NCBI GenBank assembly: GCA_017460265.1
Contig: JAFUBJ010000175.1
Location: 1-22,908 of the forward strand
Direction of reading: 5' to 3'
DNA length: 22,908 bases
Source: Atopobiaceae bacterium
Lineage (GTDB): Bacteria > Actinomycetota > Coriobacteriia > Coriobacteriales > Atopobiaceae
The translations under genes and the position numbers were made by a program. The notes below the pieces were generated by a model, which searched no databases, was not told the DNA's origin, and saw nothing but the letters and a program-made list of their open reading frames with translations. Below, piece by piece: positions 14,944 through 22,049 of the stretch (position 1 is the first letter of the stretch; the number at the start of each line of letters is the position of its first letter).

Positions 14944-16053
14944 TTATAGTGCGTTGCGGCCAGAGAAGGCAAGATGGGGAAGCGGCGTGAGGGTTGCCCC
15001 CTCCGGAAGGACCGCCTCGTAGAAGCGGTCAGCCGTGACGGATGTTGCTGAAGCGAGCGCTGCCTCTGCCTCCTCTTCTCCATCGGCAGCTATGTCGCAG
15101 GGTGCAAGCAGCTCGGGTGCGGCCTCGGTGGGGCAGACGACCCGTGTGGCAGCCATGCCAGACAGACTTTGCGCCGCGGCGAGAGATCCGCCGACGACCG
15201 GGTCACAGACGATGAAGCAGGTGCCAGTGACGTCCTGCGGCCGCGCGTCCCGGCAGGGATAGGCACACTGTCCAGACGAGGAGGCGTTCCGCAGCGCCTG
15301 GGCAAGTGTGGAACGAAACGCCGAGAGGTCCGCGCCGCCCGCATATGGGGTGCCCACCACGTAGGGCGTGCCAAAGCGCTCGCGCAGTACCTTGGCAGCG
15401 GCGAGCCCAGCCGCCGAGACGACCAAGTTGACGGAAGCCTCAGCGGCGCGCGCAAGATCGTCGAGGGTGCTGCCCATGGCCCAGCAGGACGTGACCGTCA
15501 GGCCCTGCTCGTCGCAGAAACGTTTGAGCTCGCCTGATGCCTCGGTTTGGTGATAGTCGAGCGGCGTGACACCCAAGATATTCACGGTATCTTTTACCTG
15601 CGGTTTATTGACGACAAACCGCCTGGCTATCTCTGCCAGCGCGTTGCCGGCGCCCACGACGTAGTCGTGCATGCCGTTGGTCTTCACGTGGAAGCAAGGG
15701 ATGTCCGTTTGTCGCTCGATAAGGTGGCTGATGGCGGCAAAGTCAGTGCCGTTGATCCACGGAATGGGCGAGTTGCAAAGCGCGATGAAGTGGGGACGCA
15801 GCTCACGTGCCGTATCTACCACGTCGCGGATGAGCTTGTCGTCGTTGCCCAGGATAGCGTCGCGCTCGGTAAGGCCCGTGATGAAGATGAGGCTGTCGTG
15901 GTCGTACCAGCGTGTCTCGTCGTGCGTGTTGTAGGTTGAGTTGCACCCGGACGGGTCGTGAATCACCACCATGCCGCCCAGCTCAAAGAGGGCGGAGCAG
16001 GCGCCGGACACGTCTCCGGTGTAGACCGGCAGAATGCGGTTGCTGCGGTTCAT
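14944..16053 (-). CDS. Nitrogenase component 1-like oxidoreductase (NifD/BchN/CfbD-type fold), 369 aa
   Basis: A cytoplasmic nitrogenase-superfamily subunit. The N-terminus has C19 (GACS) and C37 (HDPSGC), followed by C93 in ALCNSP. Together these mirror the three cysteines that hold the P-cluster or [4Fe-4S] cluster in NifD and BchN. LGNDDKL and the INGTD segment fit the family. The residue aligned with the FeMo-cofactor cysteine ligand appears to be serine (LVVSAAG), so it is not a true nitrogenase. Another cysteine, C190 in CWAMGSTLDD, is conserved in the paralogue at 22046. ATG 16053 has AAGGGAGG 6 bases upstream; an in-frame TTG at 16071 is rejected. It is the last gene of the minus-strand hyp operon, ending 31 bp from the convergent dehydrogenase gene. 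The substrate is unknown. Confidence 0.85.
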   Translation of the reverse strand: MNRSNRILPVYTGDVSGACSALFELGGMVVIHDPSGCNSTYNTHDETRWYDHDSLIFITGLTERDAILGNDDKLIRDVVDTARELRPHFIALCNSPIPWINGTDFAAISHLIERQTDIPCFHVKTNGMHDYVVGAGNALAEIARRFVVNKPQVKDTVNILGVTPLDYHQTEASGELKRFCDEQGLTVTSCWAMGSTLDDLARAAEASVNLVVSAAGLAAAKVLRERFGTPYVVGTPYAGGADLSAFRSTLAQALRNASSSGQCAYPCRDARPQDVTGTCFIVCDPVVGGSLAAAQSLSGMAATRVVCPTEAAPELLAPCDIAADGEEEAEAALASATSVTADRFYEAVLPEGATLTPLPHLAFSGRNAL

Positions 16054-16071
16054 GCATGGCCTCCCTTGCAA

Positions 16072-17379
16072 TCAAAAACAGCTGGGGCAACCAAGACCCT
16101 TACGGGGCACCAGGTCGCGCGCGTCCTTCTCGTGGGCCCACGCGTCGCGCATGAGGTCCGCCATGGTGCGGATGCCTGCGAAGCCCCACAGTCCCGCGCC
16201 TTCCACGATGTTCACGAAGTGGGAGGTGCCCGTGAACCATGCGGCCTTCTGGCCGATGGCCAGCACCTCGCGATCGCGCGTGCGTGGAGCTACGCGTAGG
16301 TCCGGCATCACGATGGACGAAAGCTGTACCTGCGGCGCATTGTCGTGCAGCCATTCGGCCGCAGTGGTCTCTTCAGGAGAGACAGCGTCTAGATAGATCT
16401 CGGTCACGTTGAAGCCGTGCTCGATGAGCAGACGTGCGAGCCCCAATGGCCGTGGGTGGGCCGAGGCGTCGATGGCGATGGGTGCGTCGCCAACCTCATT
16501 ATGAGCTGCCAGCAGTGCCTTGTCGCACGTGGCAATCTCTGCTGCGATGTCGAGTGCGGGAAGTCCCAAGGCCTCCGCAAGGCACGCATACTGAGCCGCA
16601 ATCTCTACGTAGTCAAAACAGGAGGGCAGATACAGATAGCGTCTGTCAAGACGTCTTGCCGTGCGCTCTGCTCCCCAGTTTGCGTTGGGGTACACCGCCA
16701 CAAACGTGCTCGCTCGTGCAAGTGCGAGGTATTCGTCGTATGTGGAGCAGTGCTGGATGTCCGTGAGGCAATAGCCGCCTGCATCGAGAACGCGCCTCAG
16801 GTCAGAGCCTTCATCCAGCGAGAAGTCGCTTCCCAGCACCGCAACAAGGCGCTCGTCAGGATCGCACGGTCTCAGTGGGTCGTGCATCGCCATGCGCAGC
16901 CGCACGTCGGGTGAGAGGTGCTTGCGCATGATGGGGTCCATAAAGGCGCGGATGAAGTCCACATTGGGGAACTGCCGCTCAAGCTCGCGGTAGACGCGCG
17001 CCATGCTTACGCCCAGGAAGTGATGCGTGCATACGGGAAAGACGATGACGCACGGCGGTAGCTTGGGGAGCTTGCGCAGCGTGTCAGCGATGCCCTCCAG
17101 GGTGATTTGCTCAACGGTGCCGCGCGTGATGTCCTCCTCCTTGAGGACCACGTACGAGAAGCGCTCGCGCATGCCCATTTCGGCTGCGGTCAGCACCACG
17201 CCGCGCATGCAGTTGACGGCGCAGACGTAGATCTGGTGTGCCTCGGGAATGAGCATGCCCATGTGGACGATGTTCCACACCCCATGCACCGGCGGGTTGA
17301 ACTCCAGGGTGGAGGGAAACGGAGCAAGGGACGACACGTCACCAGCGTTGACGACCGATGGTCCAAGTCTTGTGAGCAT
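16072..17379 (-). CDS. Second nitrogenase component 1-like protein, 435 aa
   Basis: A 435-residue protein of the nitrogenase component 1 superfamily. The N-terminal region carries C53 and C57 (VCAVNCMRG) and C117 (VFPVCTHH), plausible Fe-S ligands though spaced unlike NifD. The C-terminus ends in C431-P-S-C434-F, an exposed CxxC pair that could bind metal or act in redox. ATG 17379 follows AGGAGGG; the open frame extends upstream into hypE's end without a better start. Only 11 bp separate it from the hypE stop and 18 bp from the next start, so it is co-transcribed with hypFCDE. A scaffold role like NifE/NifN, or one half of a reductase, are both possible. I am sure of the family in general, less of the subgroup. 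Confidence 0.75.
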   Translation of the reverse strand: MLTRLGPSVVNAGDVSSLAPFPSTLEFNPPVHGVWNIVHMGMLIPEAHQIYVCAVNCMRGVVLTAAEMGMRERFSYVVLKEEDITRGTVEQITLEGIADTLRKLPKLPPCVIVFPVCTHHFLGVSMARVYRELERQFPNVDFIRAFMDPIMRKHLSPDVRLRMAMHDPLRPCDPDERLVAVLGSDFSLDEGSDLRRVLDAGGYCLTDIQHCSTYDEYLALARASTFVAVYPNANWGAERTARRLDRRYLYLPSCFDYVEIAAQYACLAEALGLPALDIAAEIATCDKALLAAHNEVGDAPIAIDASAHPRPLGLARLLIEHGFNVTEIYLDAVSPEETTAAEWLHDNAPQVQLSSIVMPDLRVAPRTRDREVLAIGQKAAWFTGTSHFVNIVEGAGLWGFAGIRTMADLMRDAWAHEKDARDLVPRKGLGCPSCF

Positions 17380-17390
17380 GTTTCCCTCCT

Positions 17391-18392
17391 TTAGGTGGCG
17401 GACTCTGAGACGCCGGGGGGCTGGGGGAGCAGGGTCTGGGTGCCAATTTCGGTGTTCATGACCACCCAACCGGGACGGTCGGCCGTGACCTCGCCGATGA
17501 TGGTGGCGCCTTGCGAGTGCGGGCAGCCGTGCAGCGCCTCGACGAGTGCCGGTGCGACTTCCTTTGGCGCGATGACCACCAGGCGGCCCTCGCAGGCAAG
17601 ATAGAGCGGCTCAAGCCCCAGCATGCGGCAGACGCCGCCCACGGCCGGGTCAACCGGGACGTCAGCCGCGTTCAGTGAGATGCCCACGCTGCTCTGGGCG
17701 GCAATCTCGTAGAGCACCGTGCCCACGCCGCCACGCGTGGCGTCGCGAATAACGTGCACGTCATGGGTCACGTCGAGCATCGCCTCAACGCTCGACCACA
17801 GCGGCGCGCAGTCGCTCGTGACATCGGCATCGATGCCGAAGTCGTCGCGTGCGAGCAGGATGGTGCAGCCATGGCGGCCTACGTCACCCGTCACGATGAT
17901 GGCGTCACCAGGTTGGGCCTTAGCACCCGCAGGCGCCGCGCCCTCAACGATCTCGCCCACGCCCGTGGTGGTGATGAACACGCCGTCAACCTGGCCGCGA
18001 CCAGCCACCTTGGTGTCTCCGGCAACCAGCGCGACGCCAGCCTCCTCGGCCGTTGCGGCCATGGCATCGGCAATGCGCCGCAGGTCATCGAGGGGATAGC
18101 CCTCCTCAATCACGAAGGCGCACGTAAGATAGCGCGGACGCGCTCCCATGCACGAGAGGTCGTTCACCGTACCGCAGATGGAGAGCTTGCCAATGTTGCC
18201 GCCCGGGAAGAACGAGGGCGACACGATGAATCCGTCCGTGGACATGGCAATCTTGCCCGCGGGACGGTCGAGCACCGCAGCATCGTCCGCCGTGAGCAGC
18301 GGGCTCTCAAACCGCGCCGCAAAGACGCTGTCGATGAGCTCTGCCGTCTGCTTGCCGCCGGCGCCCATGGCCAGCGTTACCTGTCCGCTCAT
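17391..18392 (-). CDS. hypE: HypE-like hydrogenase maturation protein lacking the C-terminal cysteine
   Basis: A 333-residue PurM-fold protein. GAGGKQTAELI, STDGFIVSPSFFPGGNIG and CGTVNDLSCMGARP are HypE signatures, and length is normal. HypE dehydrates a carbamoyl group, placed by HypF on its C-terminal cysteine, to a thiocyanate that becomes the CN ligand of the NiFe site. Canonical HypE ends in PRIC; this protein ends LLPQPPGVSESAT with no cysteine. Reading the end in the other two frames does not restore PRIC, so a simple homopolymer error in the GC-rich tail does not explain it. Either its chemistry has changed or it is a HypE paralogue. GGAGGGAG precedes ATG 18392, which overlaps the hypD stop by 4 bp. 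Confidence 0.9.
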   Translation of the reverse strand: MSGQVTLAMGAGGKQTAELIDSVFAARFESPLLTADDAAVLDRPAGKIAMSTDGFIVSPSFFPGGNIGKLSICGTVNDLSCMGARPRYLTCAFVIEEGYPLDDLRRIADAMAATAEEAGVALVAGDTKVAGRGQVDGVFITTTGVGEIVEGAAPAGAKAQPGDAIIVTGDVGRHGCTILLARDDFGIDADVTSDCAPLWSSVEAMLDVTHDVHVIRDATRGGVGTVLYEIAAQSSVGISLNAADVPVDPAVGGVCRMLGLEPLYLACEGRLVVIAPKEVAPALVEALHGCPHSQGATIIGEVTADRPGWVVMNTEIGTQTLLPQPPGVSESAT

Positions 18393-19441
18393 TGCAGACT
18401 CCCTCCGTACTGATAGTATGCCGAGCACGCTCCCTCGCCCGAGACCATGCAGGCCCCCACGGGGTGAAGTGGCGTGCAGCCCTTGCCAAAGACCGGGCAG
18501 TCGGATGGCTTGCAATCTCCGCGGAGCACCTCGCCGCAACGGCAGGCCGGGTTGGCGTGGCCTTCGATGTGTGGGATGCCGTGCACCTTGCGAGCGTCTA
18601 CGGTTGCGTAGGCATCGCGCAGCCTCAGGCCCGACTGTGGGATCACGCCCAGACCGCGCCACTCGGTATCGCAGGGCTCCATGACCTTCTCGATGAGCGC
18701 GACGGCTGCGGGCATGCCCTCGGGCTTGACTACGCGCGGGTAGGCGTTGACAAAGAACGGCTTGCCCTCGCCGCCCTTGCGCACGGCCACGGCCAGGGCG
18801 GTGACCAGCTCCTTGGCCGTGAAGCCCGCAAGGACGCCGCTCACGCCCTGATTCACCAGCTCCTCGCAGAGGGCCGTGCCGGTGATGGCGTGTACGTGGC
18901 CGGGGTACAGGAACACGTCGGCCGAGCCCTTCAGGGCCTGGTAGGCATTGGGCATGGTCTTGTTGGCTGTGAGCAGGGTAAAGTTGCTCACGCCCTCCGC
19001 AAGGGCCTGCTCGGCCGCAAGGCAGGCGGCGGGAACGGTGGTCTCGAAGCCCACAGCAAGGAAGGTGACCTGCTCGGCGGGATGCTCCTTGGCGTATGCC
19101 ACGGCGTCGATGGGGGAGTACACCACCTGCACGTGCGCGCCGTTGGCGCGGGCGGTGGCAAGGCTTCCCGAGGTGCCGGGCACGCGCACGAGGTCGCCAA
19201 AGGTGGTGATGGTCACGCCGTGCTCGGCGAGCCAGATGGCCTCGTCAATGAAGCCTACGGGCGTCACGCATACGGGGCAGCCGGGACCGCTGATGAGGTC
19301 TACCTGCGGCGGCAGCAGCTTGCGGATGCCCAGGCGGAAGATCTCGTGCGTGTGGGTGCCGCAGACCTCCATGATGCGCAGCGGCCTGCCGTCGTATGAG
19401 GCAAGAACCTCTGCCGCGCTCTGTCGTGTGCTCTCGCTCAT
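18389..19441 (-). CDS. hypD: HypD, hydrogenase Fe(CN)2CO assembly scaffold
   Basis: A 350-residue Fe-S scaffold that, with HypC, assembles the Fe(CN)2CO unit. The key motifs are present: MEVCGTHTHEI (canonical CGGHTH, here with Thr for the second Gly), GPGCPVCVTP, GFETTVPA, and the C-terminal cysteine-rich CRCGEVLRG, GKGCTPLHPVGAC and SGEGACSAYY region that binds the [4Fe-4S] cluster. It is probably functional. Start and stop overlap hypC and hypE by 4 bp each (ATGA), giving tight translational coupling. Confidence 0.97.
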   Translation of the reverse strand: MSESTRQSAAEVLASYDGRPLRIMEVCGTHTHEIFRLGIRKLLPPQVDLISGPGCPVCVTPVGFIDEAIWLAEHGVTITTFGDLVRVPGTSGSLATARANGAHVQVVYSPIDAVAYAKEHPAEQVTFLAVGFETTVPAACLAAEQALAEGVSNFTLLTANKTMPNAYQALKGSADVFLYPGHVHAITGTALCEELVNQGVSGVLAGFTAKELVTALAVAVRKGGEGKPFFVNAYPRVVKPEGMPAAVALIEKVMEPCDTEWRGLGVIPQSGLRLRDAYATVDARKVHGIPHIEGHANPACRCGEVLRGDCKPSDCPVFGKGCTPLHPVGACMVSGEGACSAYYQYGGSLQ

Positions 19442-19650
19442 GCGAACAGCGCCTCCATGACCTCGTCGGTCTCGTGGTCGTCCTCGTCGGTGATCTTGGC
19501 GATGGCTATGCCAGCGTGCACCATGACGTAGTCGCCGGGCTCGAGGTCGTCCATGAGCTGAACGGATATCTCCTTGCGCGCCCCCGACGCGTCAACGAGC
19601 GCGGTGCCGTCCTGGATGCGGACCACCTTGGCGGAAAGTCCAACGCACAT
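19438..19650 (-). CDS. hypC: HypC, hydrogenase maturation chaperone
   Basis: A 70-residue chaperone of the HypC/HybG family. It begins MCVGLSAKV, keeping the essential cysteine 2 that binds the iron; the usual proline at position 6 is serine. GDYVMVHAGIAI and the C-terminal helix are typical. It works with HypD and normally hands the Fe(CN)2CO unit to the large hydrogenase subunit, which is not encoded in this window. AAGGAGAGG lies just upstream of ATG 19650, and a stem-loop separates it from hypF by 74 bp. Confidence 0.95.
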   Translation of the reverse strand: MCVGLSAKVVRIQDGTALVDASGARKEISVQLMDDLEPGDYVMVHAGIAIAKITDEDDHETDEVMEALFA

Positions 19651-19687
19651 GTTCCTCTCCTTTCATCTGCTCGGGCGCTCGGGGCGG

Positions 19688-19705
19688 GGCTTCGGGACAG
19701 AAGCC
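19688..19705 (-). other. Intercistronic stem-loop between hypF and hypC
   Basis: GGCTTC (19688-19693) and GAAGCC (19700-19705) form a perfect 6-bp stem with a 6-base loop, in the only sizeable gap (74 bp) inside the hyp operon. No T run follows on the minus strand, so it is more likely an mRNA-processing or stabilising structure than a terminator. Just beside it, GCTCGGGC and GCTCGGGG form a short tandem repeat. Confidence 0.35.
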
Positions 19706-19724
19706 TCCGTCCTGATTGTCCGGG

Positions 19725-22049
19725 CTATGGTTCCTCTTTCTGAATGCGGCGTGCGGCAACCACGGCCTGGCCAAGGGCGATGCCGCCGTCGTTGGGTGGC
19801 ACCAAGCTGTGGGTGAGCACAACAAAGTCCTGCTCACGTAGGCGATTGACGCACAGCGCAAGCAGGAGGGTGTTCTGATAGCAGCCGCCCGTCAGGGCGA
19901 CGGTTGCAACGCCGGTTTCCTTGCGCACTGCCTGGCAGGCCGCCTCCACCAGTTCGGAAAGCCCGAGGTGGAAGGCGTAGGCAAGCCGCTCGACATTTGC
20001 ACCGGCAAGGCGGGCGTCCACGATGCGCGCAAAGAGCGTGTCGGTAGCAAGGACAAGCGCGCCGTCCTCGGTGCGCAGGCGCTCGTCGGCCTGCAGCACC
20101 TGCACAGGGCGCTCAGCTGCAGGGCAGCGCTCGGCCGCAAACTGTAGCTGCGTGGCCGACTCGCCCTCAAAGCTTGAGGCGTGGCGAATGCCTAGTACGG
20201 CACTGACGGCGTCAAAGAGGCGTCCTGCGCTCGTAGACGTCACGGTGTTGAGTCCGCGGGCAATCATGGTACCGATGACCTGCGCTTCGTTTGTTGCGCA
20301 CAGCCTGAGTTGTGTAGCGATCTCCTTTGCTCTGGCCGTGCCACGCTGAGTGCTGAGCATGGCTGCGGCGATGCGCCAACCCTCGCGGGCAGAGGCGTCG
20401 CCACCCGGCTGCGGGAATGCGGCAATGTGCCCCAGGCGCTCGAAGCCCTCGTAGGTGGAGAGCAGCACCTCGCCGCCCCAGATGGTGCCGTCGGTGCCGT
20501 AGCCCGTCCCGTCAAACGAGACGCCGATGACCGGGCCCGCATAGTCGTTCTCCGCCATGCAGGACGCCACATGCGCGTAATGATGCTGCACGGGAACCAG
20601 TTCGAGCCCACGCTCGGCAGCGATGCGCTGTGCCAGCATGGTGGAGTTGTAACCTGGGTGCAGGTCGCACGCCACTACCTGCGGCTCAATCTCAAGCAGG
20701 GTCTCCATGCGGGCGATGGTCTCGGACAGCGCCTCGACGGTACGCACGTCGCCCAGGTCGCCCACGTAGGCGGACGGGTAGTACATCTCGCCCGAAGCCA
20801 CGCAAAACGCGTTCTTCAGCTCGCCGCCCACGGCAAGGATGCCGCGCGCCCCGGGACCCGTGAGGATGAACGGCAGCGGTGTCCACCCGCGCGAGCGGCG
20901 CACCATGTAGGGCTTGTCCTCAAAGAGGTCCATCACCGTGTCGTCCGCGCGTACGCGGATGAGGCGGTCATGCGAGAGGATGGCATCGCAAAGATTGTCC
21001 AGCTCGCGGCGTGCGTCGTCGTCATCGCGGCAGATGGGCGCACCCGAGTCGGTCGCGCTCGTCATGACCAGGCAGTCGGGCATCTGGATGCCGTCGTCGT
21101 AGTCAAAGATGAGCAGCTGGAGCGGTGCGTAGGGAAGCATGATGCCGAGCTTGGGGTTGTCGGGCGCCACGGCATCGCAGACGCTTCCGTTCTCGCGTTT
21201 GGGCAGAAGCAGGATGGGCTTCTGGTGGCCGGTGAGGATCTCTTCGGCCACCGCGTTCACCTCGCACTCGCGCTGGGCAGCCGCTAGGTTGCGTGCCATG
21301 ACGGCGAACGGCTTGGCCGAACGCCGCTTACGTTCGCGCAGGAGGTTTACCGCGGCTTCGCTTGTGGCGTCGCAGCACAGATGGAAGCCACCGATGCCCT
21401 TGATGGCCACGGTCCCACCGCCCGCGATGATGCGCCGCGCCTCGGTGATGGCGGCGCGTCCGCGCTCAGGGCGGTCAAGCAGGTAGGTGGTGGGACCGCA
21501 GTCGTTGCAGCACACCGGTTGCGCGTCGTACCGGCGCGTCTTTGGGGTGTAGTACTCCGTCGCGCAGCTGGGGCACATGGGAAAGACCGACATGCTCGTA
21601 CGCTCGCGGTCGTAGGGCAGGGCGTCCAGGATGGTGAGGCGAGGCCCGCAGCAGGTGCAGTTGATGAAGGGGTGCAGGTAGCGCCGGTTATGCGGGTCGA
21701 AAAGCTCGCGCACGCAGTCATCGCAGATGGCGATGTCGGGTGAGACAAAGACCTCGCCCTTGGTCTTCTCGCTCTCGATGATGGCAAAGTCCGTGAACGC
21801 AGGAGCGTCATCAGCGGGCCGCACGTCGAGCTTGAGGATGGCGGCGCGGCGCGGCGGCTGCGTGTATAGCAGTTCAACGAAGGAATCTACCTGCGAAGAT
21901 GCACCCTGCGCGTAAATCTCCACGTAGGGGCCCTTGTTGCAGACGGTGCCCGTTATGCCTGAGGTCATAGCATGGCGGCTGACCGTGGGACGAAAGCCCA
22001 CGCCCTGCACGATGCCGTAGACCCTGATGCGCTTGGTGACGATGCTCAT
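19725..22049 (-). CDS. hypF: HypF carbamoyltransferase
   Basis: A 774-residue enzyme that turns carbamoyl phosphate and ATP into a carbamoyl-adenylate and loads it on HypE. Domains in order are an acylphosphatase (VQGVGFRP, residues about 1-95), two zinc fingers with CxxC pairs (CDDC with CTCC; CPSC with CNDC, about 105-190), a YrdC-like domain (KGIGGFHL and SAKPFAVM, about 200-390) and a Kae1-like domain with HHYAH, SFDGTGYGTDG, GGCYQN and PPNDGG. Every catalytic signature is present and length is typical, so it should be active. It overlaps the upstream nitrogenase-like gene by 4 bp. Its normal acceptor, the HypE C-terminal cysteine, is missing in the neighbouring HypE. Confidence 0.97.
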   Translation of the reverse strand: MSIVTKRIRVYGIVQGVGFRPTVSRHAMTSGITGTVCNKGPYVEIYAQGASSQVDSFVELLYTQPPRRAAILKLDVRPADDAPAFTDFAIIESEKTKGEVFVSPDIAICDDCVRELFDPHNRRYLHPFINCTCCGPRLTILDALPYDRERTSMSVFPMCPSCATEYYTPKTRRYDAQPVCCNDCGPTTYLLDRPERGRAAITEARRIIAGGGTVAIKGIGGFHLCCDATSEAAVNLLRERKRRSAKPFAVMARNLAAAQRECEVNAVAEEILTGHQKPILLLPKRENGSVCDAVAPDNPKLGIMLPYAPLQLLIFDYDDGIQMPDCLVMTSATDSGAPICRDDDDARRELDNLCDAILSHDRLIRVRADDTVMDLFEDKPYMVRRSRGWTPLPFILTGPGARGILAVGGELKNAFCVASGEMYYPSAYVGDLGDVRTVEALSETIARMETLLEIEPQVVACDLHPGYNSTMLAQRIAAERGLELVPVQHHYAHVASCMAENDYAGPVIGVSFDGTGYGTDGTIWGGEVLLSTYEGFERLGHIAAFPQPGGDASAREGWRIAAAMLSTQRGTARAKEIATQLRLCATNEAQVIGTMIARGLNTVTSTSAGRLFDAVSAVLGIRHASSFEGESATQLQFAAERCPAAERPVQVLQADERLRTEDGALVLATDTLFARIVDARLAGANVERLAYAFHLGLSELVEAACQAVRKETGVATVALTGGCYQNTLLLALCVNRLREQDFVVLTHSLVPPNDGGIALGQAVVAARRIQKEEP

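Noticed and set aside
17391..17460. Missing HypE cysteine as a sequencing frameshift in the G/C run
   Set aside because: Translation of the other two frames from the GC run gives no PRIC or other cysteine ending, so a one-base error would not restore it.
18392..19399. Plus-strand open frame of 335 codons opposite hypD
   Set aside because: It is rich in Gly, Ala, His and Val from reverse-complement codon bias, has no ribosome-binding site or known motif, and lies opposite an unambiguous hypD.
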